Shown here: positions 1-6,236 of the stretch, in pieces
How positions within the stretch are numbered: position 1 is the first letter of the stretch
Layout: the number at the start of each line of letters is the position of its first letter
From: an uncultured Devosia sp.
GTDB taxonomy: Bacteria > Pseudomonadota > Alphaproteobacteria > Rhizobiales > Devosiaceae
Length of the DNA: 6,685 nt
Direction of reading: 5' to 3'
Assembly (NCBI GenBank): GCA_946481445.1
Contig: CAMLOA010000107.1
Span: forward strand, 1-6,685
Program-made: the position numbers and the translations under genes
Notes under the pieces: model-generated
Database searches by the model: none
Told to the model about the DNA's origin: nothing
Seen by the model: the letters and a program-made list of their open reading frames with translations, nothing else

Positions 1-194
1 CAGCCCAGGGCCAGCCGGCCGAGCAGCTTCATGCCCGGGGGGAAGTCGCAGCCACGGATGCGGACATCGCCCGAATTGACGGTGGTGGCATGCACGCGCA
101 CCAGCACCTGGCCCGGTCCCGGCACGGGGGTAGGCACGTGTTCGAAGCGCAGGACTTCAGGGCCGCCATAGCGGCGGACAAGGCAGGCTTTCAT
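1..194 (-). CDS. Zinc-independent MDR-type NAD(P)-dependent oxidoreductase / quinone oxidoreductase-like protein, N-terminal part only
   Basis: Only the first 64 codons are in the window; the gene runs off the left edge. The protein begins MKACLVRRYGGPEVLRFEHV and continues with a PGPGQVLVRVHATTVNSGD segment. This is the characteristic N-terminal GroES-like fold of the medium-chain dehydrogenase/reductase superfamily, quinone oxidoreductase (Qor-like) branch. The position that holds a catalytic-zinc cysteine in true alcohol dehydrogenases reads VNSGDVR here, which fits the zinc-independent reductases that use NAD(P)H on quinones or enones. The nucleotide-binding Rossmann half lies outside the window, so cofactor and substrate cannot be judged. 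The ATG at 194 has an AGGAA ribosome binding site seven bases upstream, overlapping the TGA of the preceding gene, which ends only 11 bases away. It is therefore probably the last visible gene of the leftward operon that starts near 1365. Family is fairly sure; substrate is unknown. Confidence 0.85.
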   Translation of the reverse strand, partial: MKACLVRRYGGPEVLRFEHVPTPVPGPGQVLVRVHATTVNSGDVRIRGCDFPPGMKLLGRLALG

Positions 195-205
195 GGGCGT
201 GTTCC

Positions 206-628
206 TCAGATGCCGGCTGCGGCCGGGATGGAATGGCCGGCGGTCTCGGCGCTCCAGCGCCGGGCGATCAGTACGATCCAGGCCAGGGTGGCGATCTCGA
301 CGGCGCTGAAGAAGGCGTAGTGCAGGGTCAGGCCCGGCGTCAGCACGGTCACAGTCTGCACCACGATCAGCAGCACGCCCACCACCAGGTTGGCCCGCCG
401 CGCGACCCCGAACGGGGCGAGGCGCGAGACCAGCACCATCACCATGCCCAGTTCCATCAGCACGGCAAAGCCCAGCAGCGCCGGCTGCGTCATGGCCATG
501 CCGTCGACCGTTCCGCTCATCAGCTGGGTGAGCGTGGGCCCGTGGAACAGGGTGAACACGTCGCAGAAGATGAAATTGAGGAACAGGAAGACCCAGAGCA
601 GCTGCAGTTTTTCTCGTGTCGCGATCAT
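206..628 (-). CDS. Four-helix membrane protein, DUF6326-like
   Basis: A 140-residue, strongly hydrophobic protein with four likely transmembrane segments at about 8-27, 48-69, 79-98 and 103-123 and a short polar tail rich in Arg and Ala. The pattern LQLLWVFLFLNFIFCDVFTL near the start, a PALLGFAVLMELGMVMVLVSRL second helix and an HYAFFSAVEIATLAWIV fourth helix match my memory of the DUF6326 family, whose function is unknown. The reading frame is open further upstream to 943, but that part overlaps the XRE gene. The start at 628 is chosen because it has a good SD (GAGGT at 634-638, five bases before the ATG) and overlaps the upstream TGA by four bases (ATGA), the usual sign of translational coupling. 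It sits in the inner membrane by inference. Its place between a DNA-binding regulator and an MDR reductase suggests a shared regulon, but no biochemical role can be read from the sequence. Confidence 0.82.
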   Translation of the reverse strand: MIATREKLQLLWVFLFLNFIFCDVFTLFHGPTLTQLMSGTVDGMAMTQPALLGFAVLMELGMVMVLVSRLAPFGVARRANLVVGVLLIVVQTVTVLTPGLTLHYAFFSAVEIATLAWIVLIARRWSAETAGHSIPAAAGI

Positions 629-876
629 GGCGTACCTCGTTGCAGTCCGGCCGGCCGGTCGCCGGCTTTCCATTGGAAGACCTCGCCGATCTCCACGCCG
701 AACACTTCCGCGATGCGGAAGGCGGCCTCGAGCGAGGGCGAATACTTGTTCTGTTCGATGGCGGCGATGGTCTGCCGGGTCATGCCGATGCGATCGGCCA
801 GTTCCTGCTGCGTCATTTCGTTGTGATCGAAGCGCAGCCTGCGGATGGTGTTGGTGATCGGGGGTGGGGGCGGCAT
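625..876 (-). CDS. Small XRE-family helix-turn-helix transcriptional regulator
   Basis: An 83-residue protein that is essentially one HTH_3 domain (residues about 11-66). After a proline-rich start come IRRLRFDHNEMTQQELADRI, a turn, and the recognition helix MTRQTIAAIEQNKYSPSLE, then AFRIAEVFGVEIGEVFQW. This is the compact YozG-type class of XRE repressors with no separate sensor domain. Such proteins bind short palindromes as dimers. The gene has no convincing SD; its ATG overlaps the TGA of the upstream membrane-protein gene by one base (TGATG), so re-initiation after that gene is the likely mode of translation. It overlaps the next gene by four bases. In known relatives, regulators of this size are very often encoded next to a small multi-pass membrane protein, as here. 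Autoregulation through the palindrome at 1389-1401 is my inference. Identity as an XRE regulator is sure; targets are unknown. Confidence 0.93.
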   Translation of the reverse strand: MPPPPPITNTIRRLRFDHNEMTQQELADRIGMTRQTIAAIEQNKYSPSLEAAFRIAEVFGVEIGEVFQWKAGDRPAGLQRGTP

Positions 877-1340
877 CAGGCATAAATCCGGTATTGCACG
901 ATGACGACGATCTCGCGCACCAGCGCCGCCGTGGCTGTCGCAAACAGCACCAGGTTGATCAGCATGATGGCCGTGGCGCCGACGGGGTCGATGGGAAAGT
1001 CGGCGCGGGCAATGTCGGTGATGGACTTGCTCAGCAGCACCACCCCGACCAGTGCCAGTTCCAGCAGCGCCAGGCCGATCCGGTTGGAGACCGCCTCGAT
1101 GCGAACCTCCAGTTCATCGGGCGGCGGATCGAATTGCTGTCCGCCCAGCCAGGCGGCCAGCAGGGACCCCGGCAGCATGATGGCCACGGCAATGCCGAAG
1201 CACCAGACGAACCGCCAGAACAGCGCATCGCCGTCGAGGCTGCGCTGGGCGAAGTCCGACCAGGTCGCCCAGAAATACCAGCCGAAGATCGCCAATGCGG
1301 CCACCACCGAAATCCACGCCACCTTTTCGCGCATTGTCAT
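876..1340 (-). CDS. Four-helix membrane protein of unknown function, first gene of the XRE operon
   Basis: A 154-residue protein with predicted membrane helices at about 7-25, 42-65, 88-105 and 120-141. A polar loop between helices 2 and 3 carries DPPPDELEVRIEAVSNRIG, and the C-terminus ends in VREIVVIVQYR. The loop with a D/E-rich stretch followed by an [S/N]RIG-type segment resembles the DUF2178-like membrane proteins commonly encoded beside small XRE regulators; I give this as resemblance only. The frame is open to an ATG at 1433, but I chose the ATG at 1340: it has GAGG six bases upstream, whereas the earlier start codons lie upstream of or at the predicted transcription start and would add a non-hydrophobic, atypical leader. 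An ATG two codons later (1334) is a possible alternative. It is the first gene after the promoter at 1371-1399. A role as membrane partner or inhibitor of the downstream regulator is speculation from context. Confidence 0.82.
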   Translation of the reverse strand: MTMREKVAWISVVAALAIFGWYFWATWSDFAQRSLDGDALFWRFVWCFGIAVAIMLPGSLLAAWLGGQQFDPPPDELEVRIEAVSNRIGLALLELALVGVVLLSKSITDIARADFPIDPVGATAIMLINLVLFATATAALVREIVVIVQYRIYA

Positions 1341-1370
1341 CGCATGCCTCGTGCAAAACATATGAAACCT

Positions 1371-1399
1371 GATATCCATCATCTTTTGCATTGTGTCAA
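1371..1399 (-). promoter_or_regulatory. Putative sigma70-type promoter of the membrane protein/XRE operon
   Basis: Read on the minus strand, a perfect -35 hexamer TTGACA (1399-1394) is followed after 17 bases by GATATC (1376-1371), a weak -10 matching three of six consensus positions. Transcription would start near 1364, leaving a leader of about 24 bases with the GAGG site before the ATG at 1340. The region is locally AT-rich compared with its surroundings. Spacing and the perfect -35 favour a real promoter; the poor -10 leaves doubt. Confidence 0.5.
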
Positions 1400-1401
1400 T
1401 G
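1389..1401. promoter_or_regulatory. Candidate operator: 13-bp dyad over the -35 box
   Basis: CATTGTGTCAATG is a perfect inverted repeat with 5-base arms (CATTG/CAATG) around three bases. It covers the -35 hexamer of the promoter that would drive the XRE operon, where a small dimeric repressor would block RNA polymerase. Assigning it to the XRE protein encoded downstream is inference. Palindromes of this size also arise by chance. Confidence 0.35.
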
Positions 1402-1491
1402 ATTTTTAACATGATGGGCGATGCATCGAACATCGACCTGCATAGGCGCCCCCATGCCGCGAGGCTCCCGGCCAGCCGCCCCGCCCGATGG

Positions 1492-1941
1492 CTAGGGCCT
1501 GAGTTTGCGGAAAAAGTCGCGGAGCAGCGCTTCCGATCGCGCCGCGCCGATGCCGCCGATCACTTCGGGCCGATGGTGGCAGGTGGGCTGCTCGAACAGG
1601 CGCACGCCGTTTTCCACCGCCCCGGCCTTTTCATCCTCGGCGCCAAAATAGACCCGCCGCAGCCGGACATGGGCGATGGCGCCCGCGCACATGGCGCAGG
1701 GCTCCAGCGTCACATAGAGATCGCAGCCATCGAGCCGCCCCGTGCCCCGCACATCCAGCGCCGCGCGGATGGCCAGCATTTCGGCATGCGCCGTCGGATC
1801 GCCCAGCGCCTTCATGCGGTTGCGCTCGGCCGCCAGCACCCGCTCACCCTCAACCACCACCGCCCCAACCGGGGCTTCCCCATGGGCGGCAGCGTCTTCG
1901 GCGAGGCGCAAGGCAAGGTCCATGGGGGATGGGTGGGTCAT
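1492..1941 (-). CDS. tadA: tRNA-specific adenosine deaminase TadA
   Basis: A 149-residue zinc deaminase that converts adenosine to inosine at wobble position 34 of tRNA-Arg(ACG), so that one tRNA reads several CGN codons. The two signatures of the cytidine/deoxycytidylate deaminase fold are intact. H52-A-E54 (in TAHAEMLAIR) supplies a zinc ligand and the proton-shuttling glutamate, and P81-C-x-x-C85 (in TLEPCAMCAGAIAHVR) supplies the other two zinc ligands. The segment N41-R-M, the YFGAEDEKAGA stretch and the C-terminal LLRDFFRKLR are typical of TadA rather than of guanine or cytosine deaminases. Length is normal for the family. Neither the ATG at 1941 nor the in-frame ATG six codons later has a recognisable SD. 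A possible promoter ends six bases before the first ATG, so the message may be leaderless. It is divergent from mutL, separated by 134 bases. Confidence 0.96.
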   Translation of the reverse strand: MTHPSPMDLALRLAEDAAAHGEAPVGAVVVEGERVLAAERNRMKALGDPTAHAEMLAIRAALDVRGTGRLDGCDLYVTLEPCAMCAGAIAHVRLRRVYFGAEDEKAGAVENGVRLFEQPTCHHRPEVIGGIGAARSEALLRDFFRKLRP

Positions 1942-1947
1942 GAGGCT

Positions 1948-1976
1948 GGTGTAGCGGGCGACCGGTAGAGGTTCAA
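1948..1976 (-). promoter_or_regulatory. Possible tadA promoter giving a leaderless message
   Basis: On the minus strand TTGAAC (1976-1971) and TACACC (1953-1948) are separated by exactly 17 bases; they match the -35 and -10 consensus at four and three positions. The -10 ends six bases before the A of the tadA ATG, which would place transcription start at or next to the start codon. The missing SD for tadA is consistent with this. The hexamers are weak, so it remains a candidate only. Confidence 0.28.
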
Positions 1977-2017
1977 GCTGGGTCTGACGCGCGTTGGATG
2001 GGAGCCACGATACGATA

Positions 2018-2032
2018 TTTCCGCATCGGAAA
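2018..2032. promoter_or_regulatory. 15-bp perfect dyad in the tadA-mutL divergent spacer
   Basis: TTTCCGCATCGGAAA has 6-base arms (TTTCCG/CGGAAA) around CAT. It lies between the two divergent genes, about 17 bases upstream of a TATATT sequence (2049-2054) and so where a -35 region of mutL would be. Form and position fit a protein-binding site; no known regulator motif is recognised. Confidence 0.35.
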
Positions 2033-2048
2033 CCGTCTCGCCCTCCCC

Positions 2049-2054
2049 TATATT
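2049..2054 (+). promoter_or_regulatory. Possible mutL -10 element (TATATT)
   Basis: TATATT matches the -10 consensus at five of six positions and lies 21 bases before the TTG start of mutL. The matching -35 (TCGGAA, 2026-2031, inside the dyad) is poor. If used, transcription would start near 2061 and the mutL hairpin at 2052-2070 would not form in the RNA, so the two interpretations exclude each other. Confidence 0.25.
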
Positions 2055-2070
2055 CTCCTCCCAGGAGAAT
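2052..2070 (+). promoter_or_regulatory. Perfect 8-bp inverted repeat containing the mutL Shine-Dalgarno sequence
   Basis: ATTCTCCT (2052-2059), a CCC loop, and AGGAGAAT (2063-2070) are perfectly complementary. The AGGAG at 2063-2067 is the ribosome binding site for the TTG start eight bases further on, so in a transcript that begins upstream the whole SD would be buried in the stem. It may act as a translational switch, or as a DNA operator of 19 bp. The repeat and the SD are seen directly; the regulatory role is inference. Confidence 0.5.
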
Positions 2071-2075
2071 CGCCC

Positions 2076-3893
2076 TTGCCCATCCGCCAGCTTCCCGAAG
2101 ATCTCATCAACCGCATTGCCGCCGGCGAAGTGGTGGAGCGACCGGCCAGCGTGGTCAAGGAACTGGTGGAAAATGCCATCGATGCCGGTGCTTCCCGCAT
2201 CGTCATCACCACGGCCGGCGGCGGCAAGAGCCTGATCCGCATCGAGGACGACGGCCATGGCATGGACCGGGCCGACCTTCTCCTGTCGGTCGAGCGCCAT
2301 GCCACCTCCAAGCTCACCGAAGACGATCTCGACGATATCCGCACGCTGGGCTTCCGCGGCGAGGCGCTGGCGTCCATCGGCTCGGTGGCCGAACTGGCCG
2401 TATCCTCGCGCACCGCCACCGGCCCGTCCGGCCTCCGGCTCGATGTGAAGAGCGGCATCCGCTCCGGCCCGGTGCCGCTGGCGATGAACCGGGGCACCAT
2501 TGTCGAAGTGCGCAATCTCTTCGCCAATGTCCCGGCGCGCCTGAAATTCCTCAAGACCGACCGGGCGGAAGCCGCCGCCATCACCGATGTGGTCAAGCGC
2601 CTGGCCATGGCCAATCCGGGCGTGCATTTCGTCCTGGGCGGCACCGACCGCAGTCTGGCCAACTGGCCTGCCGTCAGCGGCGCCGGCGCCCTGCAGGCGC
2701 GGCTGGCGCAGGTCATCGGCGACGATTTCGCGCGCAATGCCGTGCAACTGGCCACCAGCCGACATGGCGTGGTGGTGGCGGGCCTTGCAGGCCTGCCCAC
2801 CTATACCCGCGCCAATTCGCTCTCCCAGTTCTATTTCGTCAACGGCCGCTCGGTGCGCGACAAGGTGCTGGTGGGCGCGGTGCGGGCCGCCTATGCCGAC
2901 TATACCTTCCGCGACCGCTTTCCGGTGGTCGCGCTCTATATCGCGGTCGATCCGGCCGAGGTGGATGTCAACGTCCATCCGGCCAAGGCCGAGTTGCGCT
3001 TCCGCGATGCCGGCGCCGTGCGCGGCGCTGTCATCCGCGCCATCGGCGAGGCGCTCGCCGCTGCCGGTTTCAAGGCGTCCAGCAGCGTGGCCGACGATAT
3101 TCTGGGGGCCTTCACCGCGCCGGCCTACGCGGCCTCGCCCGCCGCGCCCGAGCAGCGCGAAGCCCTGTCCTTTGCCGGCTACGACCGCGCTTTCGGCACC
3201 GGCAGCGCCAACCCCTTTGCCCCGGCCTATCGCAGCGAGCAGCCGACAATGGCCGGCCTCAGCGAGCCCAGCACCCGGGCCGAGCCCGAAGCCGCCCCGG
3301 CGCTGGTGGAATACCCGCTTGGCTCCGCCCGGGCGCAGATGTTCGACAATTACATCATCGCCCAGAATGCCACGGGCCTGCTGCTGGTCGATCAGCACGC
3401 CGCCCACGAGCGGCTGGTCTATGAGCGCTTCAAGGCCCAGCTCGCGTCTGGTCCCGTGCCCAGCCAGGCCCAGCTCATCCCGGTGGTTGTCGAACTGCCG
3501 GAGGAGGACTGCGCCCGGCTGGAAGACGCCGCGCCGGAACTGGAAAAGTTCGGCCTCTATCTCGAGCGCTTCGGCCCGCGCGCCATTGCGGTGCGCGAGA
3601 CCCCGGCCCTCCTCGGCAATACCGACATTTCCGGCCTCGTCCACGACCTGGCCGATGGCCTCGCCGAGTGGGACAGCACAGCTGCCGTCTCCGACCGCAT
3701 GGAGGCCATCATCGCCCGCATGGCCTGCCACGGCTCGGTCCGTTCCGGGCGGCGCCTCCGCGTCGACGAAATGAACGCCCTGCTCCGCGACATGGAGGCG
3801 ACGCCGCATTCCGGCCAATGCATTCACGGCCGTCCGACCTATGTCGAGCTCAGGCAGAAGGACATCGAGCGGTTGTTCGGGCGGAGCCGGTAG
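2076..3893 (+). CDS. mutL: DNA mismatch repair protein MutL (endonuclease-type)
   Basis: MutL couples mismatch recognition by MutS to strand incision and excision. From the TTG start it has 605 residues, normal for the family. The N-terminal GHKL ATPase is complete: INRIAAGEVVERP (11-23), E29 and N33 in KELVENAIDAG, D58 in EDDGHGM, and GFRGEAL at 92-98. The transducer domain follows, then a variable Ala/Pro-rich linker at about 345-415. The C-terminal domain carries DQHAAHERLVYE (439-450), a full DQHA(x)2E(x)4E metal-binding motif. It also has A550-C-H, C582-I-H-G-R-P and a QxxLxP-type beta-clamp site Q464-AQLI-P469. This predicts a nicking MutL as in bacteria without MutH, unlike E. coli. 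The frame is open to an ATG at 1998, but family alignment begins at (M)PIRQLP, and TTG 2076 has AGGAG eight bases upstream; I prefer it. It is divergent from tadA. Confidence 0.97.
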   Translation: MPIRQLPEDLINRIAAGEVVERPASVVKELVENAIDAGASRIVITTAGGGKSLIRIEDDGHGMDRADLLLSVERHATSKLTEDDLDDIRTLGFRGEALASIGSVAELAVSSRTATGPSGLRLDVKSGIRSGPVPLAMNRGTIVEVRNLFANVPARLKFLKTDRAEAAAITDVVKRLAMANPGVHFVLGGTDRSLANWPAVSGAGALQARLAQVIGDDFARNAVQLATSRHGVVVAGLAGLPTYTRANSLSQFYFVNGRSVRDKVLVGAVRAAYADYTFRDRFPVVALYIAVDPAEVDVNVHPAKAELRFRDAGAVRGAVIRAIGEALAAAGFKASSSVADDILGAFTAPAYAASPAAPEQREALSFAGYDRAFGTGSANPFAPAYRSEQPTMAGLSEPSTRAEPEAAPALVEYPLGSARAQMFDNYIIAQNATGLLLVDQHAAHERLVYERFKAQLASGPVPSQAQLIPVVVELPEEDCARLEDAAPELEKFGLYLERFGPRAIAVRETPALLGNTDISGLVHDLADGLAEWDSTAAVSDRMEAIIARMACHGSVRSGRRLRVDEMNALLRDMEATPHSGQCIHGRPTYVELRQKDIERLFGRSR

Positions 3894-3916
3894 ACGCCTC
3901 CTCCCCGATTCCCCGT

Positions 3917-3951
3917 AGACCTCAGGGTGAGCCCGTCGAACCACGAGGTCT
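3917..3951. repeat. REP-like intergenic palindrome
   Basis: A 35-base imperfect inverted repeat: 7 perfectly paired outer bases (AGACCTC at 3917-3923 with GAGGTCT at 3945-3951), a two-by-two mismatch, three more pairs (GGT/ACC), and an 11-base loop, GAGCCCGTCGA. The core CTCAGGGTGAGCCCGTCGAA is of the kind I remember as a dispersed intergenic repeat in many alphaproteobacterial genomes. Only one copy is in the window, so repetition cannot be shown here. It lies 23 bases after the mutL stop. No T-run follows, so it is not a classical terminator, though it could protect a 3' end. Confidence 0.55.
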
Positions 3952-4005
3952 TGGCATCATCTGCCCACGGTCGAAAAGGTTAACGAATCACTCTCGACTC
4001 TTCGT

Positions 4006-4021
4006 CAATGTTCGCGCATTG
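4006..4021. promoter_or_regulatory. 16-bp dyad upstream of the small exported-protein gene
   Basis: CAATG (4006-4010) and CATTG (4017-4021) form an inverted repeat around six bases, 26 bases before the start codon. It directly abuts a second dyad at the ribosome binding site. No -35/-10 pair is convincing in the 3952-4020 stretch, so whether it is an operator, part of an RNA leader, or chance is open. Confidence 0.25.
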
Positions 4022-4022
4022 T

Positions 4023-4037
4023 TCTCTGGAACAGAGA
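4023..4037 (+). promoter_or_regulatory. Short hairpin bordering the SD of the small exported-protein gene
   Basis: TCTCTG (4023-4028), loop GAA, and CAGAGA (4032-4037) form a perfect 6-bp stem. The SD (GAGGG, 4036-4040) starts inside the 3' arm, and the ATG follows at 4047. An alternative fold pairs GTTC (4021-4024) with GAAC (4040-4043), again covering the SD. A damping or regulatory effect on translation is inference. Confidence 0.35.
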
Positions 4038-4046
4038 GGGAACAAC

Positions 4047-4298
4047 ATGCGCATACTTGTGGTGGTTGGACTTCTGCTTGCAACGCAGCCAGTGGCGGCT
4101 GATACGACCGGCTATCTCGGGCAACTCATCCAGCGCATCCCCATTGCCGAAGGTTGCGACAACCTCGACAGGGTCGCGGGCGATCCCGAGGGGCGGCTGG
4201 CGCCTCGGGATTTCGGCCTGCCCGAAGGCGTCCTGCCTGATATTCTGGGGCGCAACCAGCATCGCCTGCCGCGCGCCCGCAATCCGTGCTGGGTGTGA
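4047..4298 (+). CDS. Small predicted exported protein, unknown function
   Basis: An 83-residue protein I do not recognise. [18 protein letters not shown] is a clear Sec signal peptide: one Arg after the start, a hydrophobic core, and an AxA-like VAA site predicting cleavage after A18. The mature part would be about 65 residues, with two cysteines (C37 and C81) that could form one disulfide bond in the periplasm. It has an acidic stretch around D38-E48, a [17 protein letters not shown] segment, and a basic tail (H72 to R78) before the final CWV. The ATG at 4047 is preceded by GAGGG with a six-base gap, a good SD; the same frame is open 13 codons further up but without an SD. It follows mutL by 153 bases and converges on edd, leaving 14 bases between the two stop codons. 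Signal peptide and SD make a real gene likely; function is unknown. Confidence 0.7.
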   Translation: MRILVVVGLLLATQPVAADTTGYLGQLIQRIPIAEGCDNLDRVAGDPEGRLAPRDFGLPEGVLPDILGRNQHRLPRARNPCWV

Positions 4299-4304
4299 CG
4301 TCAC
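4295..4304. other. 10-bp perfect palindrome between convergent stop codons
   Basis: GTGACGTCAC contains the TGA stop of the small exported-protein gene and fills most of the 14 bases up to the edd stop codon. It is too short for a terminator stem with loop, and no T-run follows on either strand. No rho-independent terminator is visible for either gene. Possibly chance. Confidence 0.2.
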
Positions 4305-4312
4305 TCGGCCCC

Positions 4313-6142
<1,830 letters not shown>

Positions 6143-6163
6143 GGCTCAACTCCTCGTCGTGGC

Positions 6164-6171
6164 AAGCGCTC
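6164..6171. promoter_or_regulatory. Second, imperfect LacI-type operator-like site upstream of edd
   Basis: AAGCGCTC differs by one base from the palindrome at 6206-6213 and fits the LacI-family core AANCGNTT except for the last position. It lies only 22 bases before the edd start codon and 9 bases above the SD, where bound protein would block initiation or elongation. Centre-to-centre distance to the other site is 42 bp, about four helical turns. Confidence 0.35.
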
Positions 6172-6204
6172 CGCGCAGAACAGGGCAAGGGCAGCCCGAT
6201 CCCG

Positions 6205-6214
6205 GAAGCGCTTC
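6205..6214. promoter_or_regulatory. LacI-type operator-like palindrome upstream of edd
   Basis: GAAGCGCTTC is a perfect 10-bp palindrome whose core AAGCGCTT fits AANCGNTT, the general pattern of operators bound by LacI-family sugar regulators (the family that includes the E. coli gluconate repressor GntR, which controls edd there). Position in front of a sugar-acid gene makes this sensible, but the cognate regulator is not in the window. No clear -35/-10 pair for a separate edd promoter could be picked out. Confidence 0.4.
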
Positions 6215-6236
6215 AGCGATGCCGATCAGTGGCCAG

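Noticed and set aside
206..943. Extended 245-codon reading of the DUF6326-like gene.
   Set aside because: The first 105 codons overlap the XRE gene completely and read as low-complexity Arg/His/Pro. The ATG at 628 has an SD and an ATGA overlap.
625..1340. XRE gene plus adjacent small protein considered as a toxin-antitoxin pair.
   Set aside because: The partner is a 154-residue four-helix membrane protein with no toxin-family motif, and the unit continues into other genes.
1419..1428. CGATGCATCG, a perfect 10-bp palindrome between tadA and the XRE operon.
   Set aside because: Lies about 20 bases upstream of the -35 box with no partner site; plausible by chance, so not called as an operator.
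1341..1433. Upstream starts for the first membrane protein (ATG at 1433, 1361 and others).
   Set aside because: They lie over or before the putative promoter and operator, and none has an SD like the GAGG serving 1340.
1441..1491. GC-rich partly self-complementary stretch after tadA (GGCT/AGCC and GCAT/ATGC arms) considered as a terminator.
   Set aside because: Stems of only four pairs with competing folds and no T-run.
1938..3944. Very long open frame (668 codons) on the minus strand opposite mutL, and another on the plus strand at 2587-3774.
   Set aside because: Composition (runs of Gly, Ala, Arg, His, Ser, Pro) is that of GC-rich antisense or out-of-phase frames, and mutL with all its motifs occupies the same DNA.
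3668..4102. Plus-strand open frame overlapping the mutL 3' end and the REP-like repeat.
   Set aside because: It reads through mutL out of phase and through the palindrome; no start signal and no protein-like composition.
4295..4312. GTGACGTCAC considered as a bidirectional terminator of the convergent genes.
   Set aside because: A 10-bp palindrome without a loop or flanking A/T runs cannot form a useful terminator hairpin.
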